Shown here: piece by piece, positions 13,278 through 20,156 of the stretch
How positions within the stretch are numbered: position 1 is the stretch's first letter
How the letters are laid out: every line of letters starts with the position of its first letter
Origin: a virus
Virus record (IMG/VR): IMGVR_UViG_3300042885_000037
Span: 1 to 20,156 of that record
Reading direction: 5' to 3' (one strand)
DNA length: 20,156 nucleotides
Notes under the pieces: model-generated
Databases searched by the model: none
What the model saw: only the letters and a program-made list of their open reading frames with translations
Told to the model about the DNA's origin: nothing
Translations under genes and position numbers: made by a program

Positions 13278-13823
13278 TTATTCCTCTTTCTTTGGTCTAC
13301 CAACCTTCTTTTCAGCCATGAAAGAAGCAAGTTGCTCTTTTAGTTCAGCTAACTCTTGCTTCGTTTTTTCCATCTCTACTTGGCTGTCAGACTGATTTTT
13401 GTTCATTAAATACGCTCTAGCACGTTCACGCAACCCTGCTGCGCCCATGCCTACCTTTTGAAGCTGCATATCCGAAGCTGTTGCTACTTGCTCAACGGTC
13501 TGAAACTTCAAAATACTTAATTCTTCCATCTGCATCTGATTAAACTCAGCAGGTCTAGCAATGTGCCATTCTTTTAGCGGTGTACCAATTACGTCTGCAT
13601 TGCTGTTTTGCATTTGATAGTGCAGCCATTGGCGGGGAAATCGCTGCTTATGGCTTTCACGCACAGGTTGCTCAACAACATTAGTCTTATCGCCCGGTAC
13701 TACGATACGCACAAAAGGCACATCTTGATACGGTTTCTGCACATCAGAGCTTGGATGCTCAAAAGTGTAGAACTCTACAAACAATTGCGAATCTGCATTA
13801 CGAATATCGCTATCTAGTCCCAA
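13278..13823 (-). CDS. Hypothetical phage protein with coiled coil and AT-hook-like tail (181 aa)
   Basis: The N-terminal half is globular (FVEFYTFEHPSSDVQKPYQD, FVRIVVPGDKTNVVEQPVRE). Residues 97-140 include LSILKFQTVEQVATASDMQL and a GLRERARAYL helix. Residues 145-171 form a short coiled coil, and the end VGRPKKEE resembles an AT-hook DNA-binding tail. No function is recognised. The start is TTG at 13823, with GGAG 6 bases upstream; no ATG lies near. It is the first gene after the capsid-module terminator and its stop directly abuts the adaptor's ATG. A role in head completion or DNA handling is possible but unproven. Confidence 0.8.
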   Translation of the reverse strand: MGLDSDIRNADSQLFVEFYTFEHPSSDVQKPYQDVPFVRIVVPGDKTNVVEQPVRESHKQRFPRQWLHYQMQNSNADVIGTPLKEWHIARPAEFNQMQMEELSILKFQTVEQVATASDMQLQKVGMGAAGLRERARAYLMNKNQSDSQVEMEKTKQELAELKEQLASFMAEKKVGRPKKEE

Positions 13824-13840
13824 AATCCTCTCCCGTAGAT

Positions 13841-13872
13841 TTAAAAAAAGGGGGAAGGTTTCCCAACCCCCT
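13841..13872 (-). terminator. Strong rho-independent terminator after the capsid genes
   Basis: On the minus strand AGGGGG pairs with CCCCCT. An internal TT/TT loop and a GG-GAAA-CC tip with a GNRA tetraloop lie between them, and a run of seven Ts follows. The hairpin starts 8 bases after the stop of the 98-aa gene. It would end or reduce capsid-gene transcripts before the adaptor and tail genes. Confidence 0.85.
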
Positions 13873-13880
13873 GTACTATT

Positions 13881-14177
13881 TTACACCGATGCCTTGCTGA
13901 ACCAAGCATAATCACCAGAAGCTAGTGCATAAGCGGGGCTTGTGTAAGCTCCACCAGTTGCAGCAACGACAAATGTAGCTGGGTCAATGTCGCAAACAGC
14001 GGTTGATGCAGCAATAGTTGCACCAGCTTTTGCCAAGACATATAGCTTACCGTCTGAACCAAACGCTTGCAGACCCAAAGGGCCTTCTGTCGGTACTGCG
14101 AGTCCAGCAGAATTAAGGTTTGTGTTGACGGTTGAACCAATGGTTGTGCCAATAATTGGCGATACTGAATAAGCCAT
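13881..14177 (-). CDS. Small capsid-associated protein candidate (98 aa)
   Basis: The protein is small, neutral and beta-rich, with many Ala, Thr, Gly and Val residues (MAYSVSPIIGTTIGSTVNTN and LYVLAKAGATIAASTAVC). AAAGGA lies 7 bases before the ATG. Position directly after the major capsid gene and before a strong terminator suggests an abundant head decoration or stabilisation protein. This is inference from context and composition. There is no motif to confirm it. Confidence 0.8.
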   Translation of the reverse strand: MAYSVSPIIGTTIGSTVNTNLNSAGLAVPTEGPLGLQAFGSDGKLYVLAKAGATIAASTAVCDIDPATFVVAATGGAYTSPAYALASGDYAWFSKASV

Positions 14178-14214
14178 GATTTTTCCTTTTAAATTGATAG
14201 ATGATTTAATGCAA

Positions 14215-15213
14215 TCAAGCTATCAAAACTCCATTGAACTGAGGGCCAGAGGACGTAAGGTTGCCGGCCCAGCCAATCAGCTTAACGATAGCGTCTTGGT
14301 TGACAGCTTGACGCTCTCCACCAATCGGCACAAAGTTACGATCAACGTGAGGACGGAACATCATGTACTTAGTGTTCAGGAAGAACATATGGTTTGCAGT
14401 CGCATCGTTACCGATACCACCGTCAAGCACCACATCAGAAGCCATACCAGCACCGTAGTACTTGAGTGACGCAAAGCCCGAACCTGCTGAACTGTTGCCA
14501 CCGTCAGTAATACGCTGAATAGCTTGCAGCGACTGAAGATACAGGCTGTAGTAGTTGTTGTCGCAAACGATCAGATCAGGCTTGTCTGTTCCACGAATCA
14601 ACTGAACAGCGACCGAATCCATGTACTTCTGGATGTTGGAAGCAGAAACAGCACCACCGTTTGCAGCACCTGAGAATGATACGGAACGCCAGAACGACCA
14701 AGTAGCACGATTAATGCCACCGTATGTGCCTGACGATGGTGCATCAGGAACAGCCGCAGCCAAACCTGTGATGTTCTTGCCGCTGTTGCCAGTACCGTCA
14801 CCGTAAATGTCTTGCGAAATACGGTTAGCTAACTGAGCCTCAGCCACTTGCATACGACCATCAAGCAAATCGATGATTGCTTCTTTGCCGCTGTTCTGGA
14901 TCATTTCCAGACCAGAAATCGACACAGCAGCAGCGTACTGAGTGATAGAGAATTGAGCAGCCGAAATTGGGCTGTTCTGCGACACGTTCAACACTTCGTA
15001 ACCCGAATAGGAGTTAGTGTTGTCGGTAGCTGCATCCGTGTACATAATTTCTTGCAAAATTACGTTACCACCGGAAAAGGTCTTTACGTTGCCACGTTCT
15101 TTGAGGCGGCGCAAAAGTGCATTGTTATTTGTGACGTTGTCAGCAAGCTCACCACTACGGCTTTGAATGTTAGTCGCAATGATGTCGCTGATCGAGCTAT
15201 TGGCAAATGCCAT
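14215..15213 (-). CDS. Major capsid protein (HK97-like fold expected)
   Basis: This 332-aa protein directly follows the scaffold gene. It has features typical of phage coat proteins: a helical N-terminus (ISDIIATNIQSRSGELADNV), an early beta region (GNVILQEIMYTD), a long helix (GKEAIIDLLDGRMQVAEAQL) and a TDKPDLIVCDNNYYSLYLQS segment in the middle. The C-terminus carries FRPHVDRNFVPIGGERQAVN and ends in a beta strand. GGAG lies 6 bases before the ATG. Its codon use is less AT-rich than most neighbours (frequent C-ending codons), as often seen in highly expressed coat genes. The fold assignment is inferred from family behaviour, not from a visible catalytic site. Confidence 0.92.
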   Translation of the reverse strand: MAFANSSISDIIATNIQSRSGELADNVTNNNALLRRLKERGNVKTFSGGNVILQEIMYTDAATDNTNSYSGYEVLNVSQNSPISAAQFSITQYAAAVSISGLEMIQNSGKEAIIDLLDGRMQVAEAQLANRISQDIYGDGTGNSGKNITGLAAAVPDAPSSGTYGGINRATWSFWRSVSFSGAANGGAVSASNIQKYMDSVAVQLIRGTDKPDLIVCDNNYYSLYLQSLQAIQRITDGGNSSAGSGFASLKYYGAGMASDVVLDGGIGNDATANHMFFLNTKYMMFRPHVDRNFVPIGGERQAVNQDAIVKLIGWAGNLTSSGPQFNGVLIA

Positions 15214-15233
15214 AGTAATCTCCGATTAGGTTG

Positions 15234-16157
15234 TCAAAAGCGTTCATTTAGTCCGTCAAATGCTTCGGCTAATAATGAACGTCTATCTTGCGCTTTGGCT
15301 GCCGTGTTCACTCCGGGTGTAGAGCTTTTTACGCTGACCGCTGCCGCCCGAGCAGCTTTCGCTGCTTTGTTAGCTGAATCTCGTTTTGCTGCCTCAGTTT
15401 GAGCTTGTGTGCTTTGCTGTAGCTTGCTAGACAGAGCTTCATCTAGGCGTAATGCTTTGTTATACGCTTCGTCCAAGTTTTGAGCCATTCCTGAATTTAG
15501 GAGTTGGATCATTGTTGGTCTAGCTTCTTCAAAAAACTCAGCTTTCTGAGAAAAAGCACTAATTTCACCCAAAAGGGCTTGGTTTTGTGCCGCTTCTTGC
15601 TGCTGTTTCCATGACATTACTTCATTACGGACGCTATAAAGCTCGTTTTGAAGCATTGACACGGTAGGATCAACAGGCTGTTGTTGCAGATTGTTGATTT
15701 CCCCTAAATTTACACCATATTGCTGCGAAAGTGTAGCAAACATCTGCGCTTTTTGTTGTGCAGAACCATGACGCAAGACATTATCTGCGTCCATTAACGC
15801 TCTAATTGCTTGCGTAGGTTCAATACCTAGCGACTTAATGTTGTTTTGATAGGGTTCAATAGCTTGCTGAATTTGGTCTGCAAATTGTGCTTTAGAAAGT
15901 AAAGGTTCAACACCTTTCTTCATTTCTTCTTCACGTTGCCAAGCGTATTCTTTCAGTTTTGGGTCAGCGGTTTGCCAAACTTCGTGATAATCCTTCTTCC
16001 ACGATGCTGGTGGACGCTCCCAAATTGCGGGTTCTGGCGCTGGTTCTGATTGCACAGTTTCAGCGGGTGTTGCCTCTACTTGCGGCTGGGCTTCGTCAAA
16101 CTGCTGTGACAGTAATTCTCGACGGTCTGGTTGCCCAACATTGTCAGCTTCGCTCAT
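15234..16157 (-). CDS. Capsid scaffolding protein
   Basis: The 307-aa product is highly helical and rich in Gln, Glu, Ala and Lys. An acidic, Pro-rich N-terminus (QVEATPAETVQSEPAPEPAI) leads into AIWERPPASWKKDYHEVW and long coiled-coil-like regions. The C-terminus is basic and Ala-rich (AANKAAKAARAAAVSVKSS). This composition, together with placement immediately before the major capsid gene, is the usual signature of scaffolding proteins. They guide procapsid assembly and leave before or during DNA packaging. GAGGGAG precedes the ATG by about 5 bases. No protease domain is visible, so it is probably a separate scaffold rather than a protease fusion. Confidence 0.88.
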   Translation of the reverse strand: MSEADNVGQPDRRELLSQQFDEAQPQVEATPAETVQSEPAPEPAIWERPPASWKKDYHEVWQTADPKLKEYAWQREEEMKKGVEPLLSKAQFADQIQQAIEPYQNNIKSLGIEPTQAIRALMDADNVLRHGSAQQKAQMFATLSQQYGVNLGEINNLQQQPVDPTVSMLQNELYSVRNEVMSWKQQQEAAQNQALLGEISAFSQKAEFFEEARPTMIQLLNSGMAQNLDEAYNKALRLDEALSSKLQQSTQAQTEAAKRDSANKAAKAARAAAVSVKSSTPGVNTAAKAQDRRSLLAEAFDGLNERF

Positions 16158-16167
16158 TCTTACTCCC

Positions 16168-16494
16168 TCAAGTATATTTTCTGCGTAATTGCGTCAAAAT
16201 CTTTTGTGCTTCTTTATGTGTCATGTTGCCTAATTGTTGGCGCAACACCTCCCTGCGGTTGTCCTGAGAAATGGGTGTGTACTTAGTTTCCATCTTCTCG
16301 TTTCCAACCTCAATGCAACCGTGTGCGTTCAAATGCTCACGATGTCTTGATCTACTTGTAATTAATGACCCGTCAATCATCGACTGATACGGCTGAATGT
16401 CAGGCATAACGAACGGGCCATACAACTTGTCCAAATGCTCATCCGAACCCTTTTCGACCAACTTTCCATCAACATAAACAAAAGTCTTTCTCAT
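16168..16494 (-). CDS. Hypothetical phage protein (108 aa)
   Basis: The N-terminus reads FVYVDGKLVEKGSDEHLDKL. It is followed by PDIQPYQSMIDGSLITSRSR and a basic stretch with HREHLNAHGCIEVGN. The C-terminus is a basic helix (REVLRQQLGN, AQKILTQLRRKYT). I recall similar small proteins encoded just before scaffold genes in other phages but know of no assigned function. The ATG overlaps the previous gene's stop (ATGA), so it is translated together with it. No membrane segment or signal peptide is seen. Confidence 0.8.
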   Translation of the reverse strand: MRKTFVYVDGKLVEKGSDEHLDKLYGPFVMPDIQPYQSMIDGSLITSRSRHREHLNAHGCIEVGNEKMETKYTPISQDNRREVLRQQLGNMTHKEAQKILTQLRRKYT

Positions 16495-16919
16495 AGCAGA
16501 GCTAAAACCTCCTCATCGTCCATTTCAATGTATGCGTCATAGATTTGCTGAACCTTCACCAAGTCAGCCATCAACGCATCAAAGTCTATAGTATTAATAA
16601 AATCTATCGACTTTAGATTGCTTATTGTAGCTTCCTTAATGAAGGGTGCAGCAATTTCTTCTGCAACTAATGGTTTACCCTCAATGATGTGTTCAAACAG
16701 CGCAATGACTTCTTCTCTGCGTTTCTTCTGTTTGTCAGCTTCTTTCTTGCGCCGTTTCGGGCCACCATCGTGCATATCCATCACGATAATTGGCGCAACT
16801 TGCACAACGCCTGTAAATGCACCAGAGTCGTTTTCGTCCGTAGCGTTGAGTACGCCAGTAACGGTTAGCGTTTGAAACGCATTAGGCTGAAACGCATTAA
16901 GCTGGAACGCTGCTGTCAT
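16491..16919 (-). CDS. Hypothetical phage protein with AFQ repeats (142 aa)
   Basis: The N-terminus is a short repeat (AFQLNAFQPNAFQT, residues 4-17) encoded by tandem 15-bp units. A small beta region (LTVTGVLNATDENDSGAFTG) follows, then a very basic linker (PKRRKKEADKQKKRREE). The C-terminal half is acidic and helical and ends in DDEEVLALL. The function is not recognised. No good ribosome-binding site precedes the ATG at 16919, but a possible promoter lies just upstream (16940-16969). It heads the capsid subcluster and its stop is coupled to the next gene. Confidence 0.8.
   Translation of the reverse strand: MTAAFQLNAFQPNAFQTLTVTGVLNATDENDSGAFTGVVQVAPIIVMDMHDGGPKRRKKEADKQKKRREEVIALFEHIIEGKPLVAEEIAAPFIKEATISNLKSIDFINTIDFDALMADLVKVQQIYDAYIEMDDEEVLALL
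16873..16910 (-). repeat. 15-bp tandem repeat encoding AFQxN units
   Basis: On the plus strand TGAAACGCATTAGGC (16873-16887) is followed by TGAAACGCATTAAGC (16888-16902) and the partial unit TGGAACGC. The array encodes the NAFQ-type repeats at the N-terminus of the 142-aa protein. Copy number could vary by slippage. Confidence 0.75.
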
Positions 16920-16939
16920 TGGTAAGCCATTGAGTTTTA

Positions 16940-16969
16940 ATTATGTTGCAACACTATTTTCTTAGGCAA
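16940..16969 (-). promoter_or_regulatory. Possible sigma70 promoter ahead of the capsid genes
   Basis: On the minus strand TTGCCT (16969-16964) and CATAAT (16945-16940) are 18 bases apart. They match 4 of 6 and 5 of 6 consensus positions. It lies in one of the few gaps in the operon, with a start site expected near 16933, about 14 bases before the 142-aa gene. Confidence 0.35.
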
Positions 16970-16972
16970 AAA

Positions 16973-17107
16973 TTATTCAATTTCTTCTTTGACTGTTGCT
17001 GCTTGCTGAATAGCCTGAATCATTTGGAAAACTTCTGCGTAAGGACGGTTAGCCAAATAGCTCAAAATTGTGTTCGCAGTTTCAATAGGAATAGTTATTT
17101 CTTTCAC
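16973..17107 (-). CDS. Small phage protein (44 aa), function unknown
   Basis: This short frame begins with GTG at 17107, preceded by AAGGTGA 5 bases upstream, and ends TAA at 16973. The product begins VKEITIPIETANTILSYLAN and continues RPYAEVFQMIQAIQQAATVK, then EEIE. It looks like two amphipathic helices with no membrane segment. The strong ribosome-binding site, the fit into a gap in an otherwise packed operon, and a protein-like composition make it credible. I recall similar short proteins in other tailed phages but no known role. An in-frame GTG at 17116 is directly adjacent to AAGG and is less likely. Confidence 0.7.
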   Translation of the reverse strand: MKEITIPIETANTILSYLANRPYAEVFQMIQAIQQAATVKEEIE

Positions 17108-17122
17108 TTTAATCACCTTAAA

Positions 17123-17314
17123 TTAGTTAGCATTTATTTCGCTTAATTCTATATCTTGTAATTGCAAGTCAGTCGGACGGGGAAGTGTTGGATGTTCCCA
17201 TAAGGAAATGTAATCTCCAAAACCATTTAAATCATTTTGCAAACGTATGGCTGTAAGAAAATCTTTGGGTGTCAATTCTGGATAAATGGATATAATTTTT
17301 TCATATAAAGACAT
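17123..17314 (-). CDS. Small protein after tail fibre, possibly XkdW-like (63 aa)
   Basis: The sequence starts MSLYEKIISIYPELTPKDFL and contains TAIRLQNDLNGFGDYISLWE followed by HPTLPRPTDLQLQ. The YPELTP...LQND..G.GDYI..W pattern resembles small XkdW-type phage proteins encoded beside fibre genes, but I am unsure of this. Its ATG shares one base with the stop of the 708-aa fibre gene (TAATG), so production is probably tied to the fibre. A fibre-assembly or fibre-tip role would fit; no function is shown directly. Confidence 0.8.
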   Translation of the reverse strand: MSLYEKIISIYPELTPKDFLTAIRLQNDLNGFGDYISLWEHPTLPRPTDLQLQDIELSEINAN

Positions 17315-19440
17315 TATGCAGACCTCACAAGTGCGCCAGAAAATTTAGTAGTTGACCCGCCTGCTCCAGCAATAAAAGTAGCAGTACCTGAGACAAGTAT
17401 GGAAAACCCATACAATTCGACATAATCTGTAGATCCATTTAAATACAATACTGTGGATATTGAAGAAAGAACTTCACCAACAGTACTATTAATAAAGCTT
17501 CCAGAAAGATAAACAGAACCATTTTTATAAATGCTGCAACCGGAGTATTGACCAGTTCCAGAAACATATATCGAGCCATTAATTTGATAGTAGCCAGCTA
17601 CGGTTGGTGTAAATCTGTTTGTTGTTGTATTAAAACAAGAATTTGTATCAAAATCTTCTGCGTTAAATGCTACTTTGGTGTTAGTTGAGCTAGCTACTCC
17701 TGTTTGGCTAGCTGTTAAATAAGCACTAAACGCTGGCCCGCCGCTAGACATTCCTGTACCGCCATTAGCGATAGGCAAAATGCCCGTGACTTGCGTTGTT
17801 AGAGATACGCCACTTAGCGTACCGCCTAAAGCCAGGTTTCCAGACGTTGTGACTGTGCCTGTCAGCGTGATTCCGTTGACTGTGCCTGTGCCGCCTACGC
17901 TTGTTACCGTACCGCCGCTAGATGGTGCAGTATTCGTAATGGTAAAGTTTGGGTACGTTCCGCTAGTCGATATACCAGTACCCGCAGTCAACGCTACCGT
18001 TTGGTCAGGTGCTGTGTTTGCGACAGTTAAAACACCAGTAGATGATGCGGTGACAGAAATAGCTGTTCCCGCTGTTAATGCTGTGTTTTTCCAGTAACCG
18101 TCTAAACCGTCATAAGTAATGATTTGACCGTTAGTAGGAGTAACAATTTGTGCATTGCTGTCAGTTCCACCAAGCGTCGAACCTGCGCTAATACGAATCA
18201 AAATTGTGCCGCCGCCAACTGAGCCACCATTGATGACAGCAGCCATTTGCGCCTTTACATTTGGTGCTACAGGTTTGGTTTTGGTTAATCCACCAGTAAC
18301 TGCTGGGTTATACCAAAGAATATCGCCATCAGCGTACCCTGAAGTGTTTACATTTCGCAATGTTCCAAAGGATTGGACTAGCCCAAATCCGTTGTTAGCA
18401 ATGTTTTCAGCGGCAACACCCATGATGTAATTGCCATCGGTGATGCCTGTCGCTGGTGCGCCTAGGGGTACTCCACTTGCACCGACTGCTCCCGTAAACA
18501 TGACAACTTGACCCTTTGTGATAGTCGCTGTTGCTTTTGTGTAAAAAAACTGATCTTCGCCAATATGTTGAATGACGTTGCCGCCAATCATGCCTAAACC
18601 TAACGTATCGTTACCGTTCCATCCTAATTGACCGACTCCAAGCGTTGTAGCGTAAGTTGTATCAAAGTCTATGTAATCAATGTTTGTAATGGTAGTTGCG
18701 CCATTAATTGCACCTGTGTCGCTTACCGTTACAACGGAGTTTTGAATTAATTTGCCAGTAGTCGTATCAAAACGAGCAATTGCATTGTCCGTAGCGGAGG
18801 CTGGGCCAACCACCCCACCTGTTGAAATGGAATTAAATGTATTCCAATCGGTGCTTGTTAAATAACCGCTTGTAGTGCTATTAGCGGCTGGCATTGCAAT
18901 AGTTGGGGTTGTGCCGCCTGTGCTTGTAACGGGGCTAGTTGCGCTCACAGAAGTCACATAAGTGCCAGCGGGTTGCGCCCCAACGTCAGCAGCGGTTAAT
19001 ACCACCGTACCTGTCTGACCGTTTACGCTGGTCACTTGGTCTGTGTTATCGACCTTTTGCCAAGCTGTGCCGTTATAGACCGCCCAATCGCCTACCTTCC
19101 AATCCGTTACACCGTCAAGGTTTGTAGACCCTGCTACCGATACAACATAGTAGTAACCCTTCACACCAACGCCAGACGCAAGGGTAGGGGTGTTAGTTGA
19201 CGCATTCCAAGTACCTTGATAGCTCAAAGCACCTAAAACCGCCGCAGGAAGTTCAGAAACAGGTACTTTACCGCCAGCGTCAAGGGAAGCTACACCGTTA
19301 GCAACGCCTACGTCTTTCTCTGCTGCTGTACCTAGACCGATAATGGTGTGGTCAGCGTTCCAATTACTAGGACGTACTAAGCTAGTGTCCCCAGAATCTG
19401 CGACAGCACTTACAAATGGGTGTTTGACTGTTACGCTCAT
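17314..19440 (-). CDS. Tail fibre / receptor-binding protein with C-terminal C1q-like domain (708 aa)
   Basis: The N-terminus (SVTVKHPFVSAVADSGD...RPSNWNADHT) and the following VPVSELPAAVLGALSYQGTW region are typical of phage appendage proteins. Residues about 305-425 form a beta-rich domain (ATITKGQVVMFTGAVGASG onward). Residues about 430-565 are Thr/Gly/Ser-rich repeats (SVGGTGTVNGITLTGTVTTS) consistent with a fibrous shaft. The last ~140 residues (from about 567: GPAFSAYLTASQT, TKVAFNAEDFDTNSC, FTPTVAGYYQINGSIYV) resemble a C1q/TNF-like trimeric head, a plausible receptor-binding tip. The ATG overlaps the upstream stop as ATGA. It is encoded far from the S74 fibre, between portal and capsid genes. 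Confidence 0.87.
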   Translation of the reverse strand: MSVTVKHPFVSAVADSGDTSLVRPSNWNADHTIIGLGTAAEKDVGVANGVASLDAGGKVPVSELPAAVLGALSYQGTWNASTNTPTLASGVGVKGYYYVVSVAGSTNLDGVTDWKVGDWAVYNGTAWQKVDNTDQVTSVNGQTGTVVLTAADVGAQPAGTYVTSVSATSPVTSTGGTTPTIAMPAANSTTSGYLTSTDWNTFNSISTGGVVGPASATDNAIARFDTTTGKLIQNSVVTVSDTGAINGATTITNIDYIDFDTTYATTLGVGQLGWNGNDTLGLGMIGGNVIQHIGEDQFFYTKATATITKGQVVMFTGAVGASGVPLGAPATGITDGNYIMGVAAENIANNGFGLVQSFGTLRNVNTSGYADGDILWYNPAVTGGLTKTKPVAPNVKAQMAAVINGGSVGGGTILIRISAGSTLGGTDSNAQIVTPTNGQIITYDGLDGYWKNTALTAGTAISVTASSTGVLTVANTAPDQTVALTAGTGISTSGTYPNFTITNTAPSSGGTVTSVGGTGTVNGITLTGTVTTSGNLALGGTLSGVSLTTQVTGILPIANGGTGMSSGGPAFSAYLTASQTGVASSTNTKVAFNAEDFDTNSCFNTTTNRFTPTVAGYYQINGSIYVSGTGQYSGCSIYKNGSVYLSGSFINSTVGEVLSSISTVLYLNGSTDYVELYGFSILVSGTATFIAGAGGSTTKFSGALVRSA

Positions 19441-19832
19441 TGGTTGCCTCTAATAATTGTGCCTGATGTGATGTCAACGCTCTGACCAGAAGCAATGTCT
19501 ACTGAATTAAGTATTAAATCCGCACCAGAAAGACCAACAGAACCGTCCATAATGACGGAGTTATCAGCCTTAAAGATACGGAAAAAGCTCGCTGTGCCTG
19601 TGCCTGATGCGTTTGCAGGGGTTACTGAGCCAAGGGTCAATGTGCCGTTTGTATCCGTACCAAACACCCCTGCAATTGGCATACTGACTAAAAGAACTTG
19701 CGTAGTAATCGCTGTATTAGCATTTGCAGGTTGTGTACCGCTGTAGATATTAAATAACGAATTTGTGCCAGCATAGGTGATTAACCCCTCATTTTGAGCG
19801 TGTCTTGTAGCATTTGAGTATTCGAGTGTCAT
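19437..19832 (-). CDS. Small beta-rich appendage-associated phage protein (131 aa)
   Basis: The protein starts MTLEYSNATRHAQNEGLITY and continues with LFNIYSGTQPANANTAITTQ, MPIAGVFG, a Gly/Thr/Ala-rich stretch and GSVGLSGADLILNSVDIASG near the end. It is beta-rich, without charge clusters or membrane segments. I recall many tailed-phage proteins of this type near fibre genes, but no solid function. Both ends are coupled by ATGA overlaps, with the upstream portal-type gene and the downstream 708-aa fibre gene. A tail or appendage component is the likely role, by context only. Confidence 0.82.
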   Translation of the reverse strand: MTLEYSNATRHAQNEGLITYAGTNSLFNIYSGTQPANANTAITTQVLLVSMPIAGVFGTDTNGTLTLGSVTPANASGTGTASFFRIFKADNSVIMDGSVGLSGADLILNSVDIASGQSVDITSGTIIRGNQ

Positions 19833-20156
19833 TGGACAACCTCAACTCCTGCTGCTTTACCGTCTGCTCCCCTGATAATCCTCTTGGGTGCAGCAAGCAT
19901 TTGCATCACGCCATTTAGACGGTTAGACGTTTCGCCTTGCATATTAGCCATTTGGTTCTGCATTTCAGCCATACGGTTAATAGCTTGAGCTACGTTATCG
20001 CCTAATTCAGCAACGATGTGTCTGCTTGCAGCTTCTTGAGCTTCCAAGAGGGGCAAATCAAGACCCGGATTAGCACCGATTCTAGCGACCATGATCTTAG
20101 TAGACGCTTCAAGCTCTGATTTCCAACGCTCGTAACGCTCTTTCATCTCGATTTCT
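19829..20156 (-). CDS. C-terminal part of a larger protein, probably the portal protein (partial)
   Basis: The frame is open to the right edge with no stop, so the ATG at 20146 is probably internal and the gene continues beyond the window. The visible part is helical and charged (YERWKSELEASTKIMVARIG, LLEAQEAASRHIVAELGDNV), then a Gln/Met-rich coil (AEMQNQMANMQGE), and ends APKRIIRGADGKAAGVEVVQ. A helical Gln-rich C-terminus followed by fibre, scaffold and capsid genes fits a podovirus portal, the ring through which DNA is packaged and ejected. Without the N-terminal region this remains an inference. Another large virion protein is possible. Confidence 0.7.
   Translation of the reverse strand, partial: EIEMKERYERWKSELEASTKIMVARIGANPGLDLPLLEAQEAASRHIVAELGDNVAQAINRMAEMQNQMANMQGETSNRLNGVMQMLAAPKRIIRGADGKAAGVEVVQ

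Noticed and set aside
14178-14214. Possible promoter between the capsid gene and the 98-aa gene
   Set aside because: TTGATT is present, but no acceptable -10 lies at the right distance. The gap is explained by a ribosome-binding site.
1-20156. tRNA genes, CRISPR arrays, insertion sequences, integrase or attachment site
   Set aside because: No cloverleaf-like segment, regularly spaced repeats, transposase frame or recombinase motif was seen on reading both strands. Absence within 20 kb does not settle the phage's lifestyle.

Overview
The window is a stretch of a tailed double-stranded DNA bacteriophage genome covering virion morphogenesis and lysis. Almost every gene lies on the minus strand, so the transcriptional order runs from high to low coordinates. 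The embedded Rz/Rz1-type spanin pair points to a Gram-negative host. A coat, scaffold, adaptor, nozzle-like and ejection-type gene set, with no sheath or tape-measure gene visible, points to a short-tailed (podovirus-like) particle. The host genus cannot be fixed from this sequence. A freshwater or betaproteobacterial origin is only an impression from the style of the proteins. No integrase, repressor, replication gene, tRNA, IS element or CRISPR array is visible.

Layout in transcription order (right to left). 20156-16973: the C-terminal end of a large protein, probably the portal, then a 131-aa appendage-associated protein, a 708-aa tail fibre ending in a C1q-like domain, a 63-aa protein and a 44-aa gene. 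16919-13881: two small hypothetical proteins, scaffold, major capsid protein and a small capsid-associated protein, closed by a strong rho-independent terminator. 13823-9908: a coiled-coil protein with an AT-hook-like tail, a head-tail adaptor candidate, a nozzle/stabilisation candidate and a GNAT acetyltransferase. 9915-4040: three probable internal virion (ejection) proteins, interleaved with a PP-loop enzyme carrying an APS-reductase-like iron-sulfur motif and a Gln-rich 77-aa protein. 3438-2173: a second tail fibre with a self-cleaving S74 chaperone. 2163-180: a lysis cassette with a TM-plus-coil protein, a two-TM holin candidate, a one-TM membrane protein, i-spanin with the o-spanin fully embedded in another frame, and a GH108 endolysin.

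Only three genes run on the plus strand. Two are free-standing HNH endonucleases, each placed exactly at a boundary between structural genes, head-to-head with the downstream structural gene and tail-to-tail with the upstream one. One of them has a clear sigma70-type promoter of its own. The third is a 49-aa secreted cysteine-rich peptide at the left edge, whose stop codon is interlocked with that of the endolysin.

The minus-strand genes are packed tightly. Many neighbours share TAATG or ATGA stop-start junctions, so translational coupling is probably common. The most notable observations are the secreted Cys-rich peptide, the PP-loop enzyme that keeps the CC...CxxC cluster motif but lacks the usual ECGLH catalytic end, the parallel architecture of the two antisense HNH genes, the embedded o-spanin, and a partial duplication linking the N-termini of two adjacent virion-region genes.
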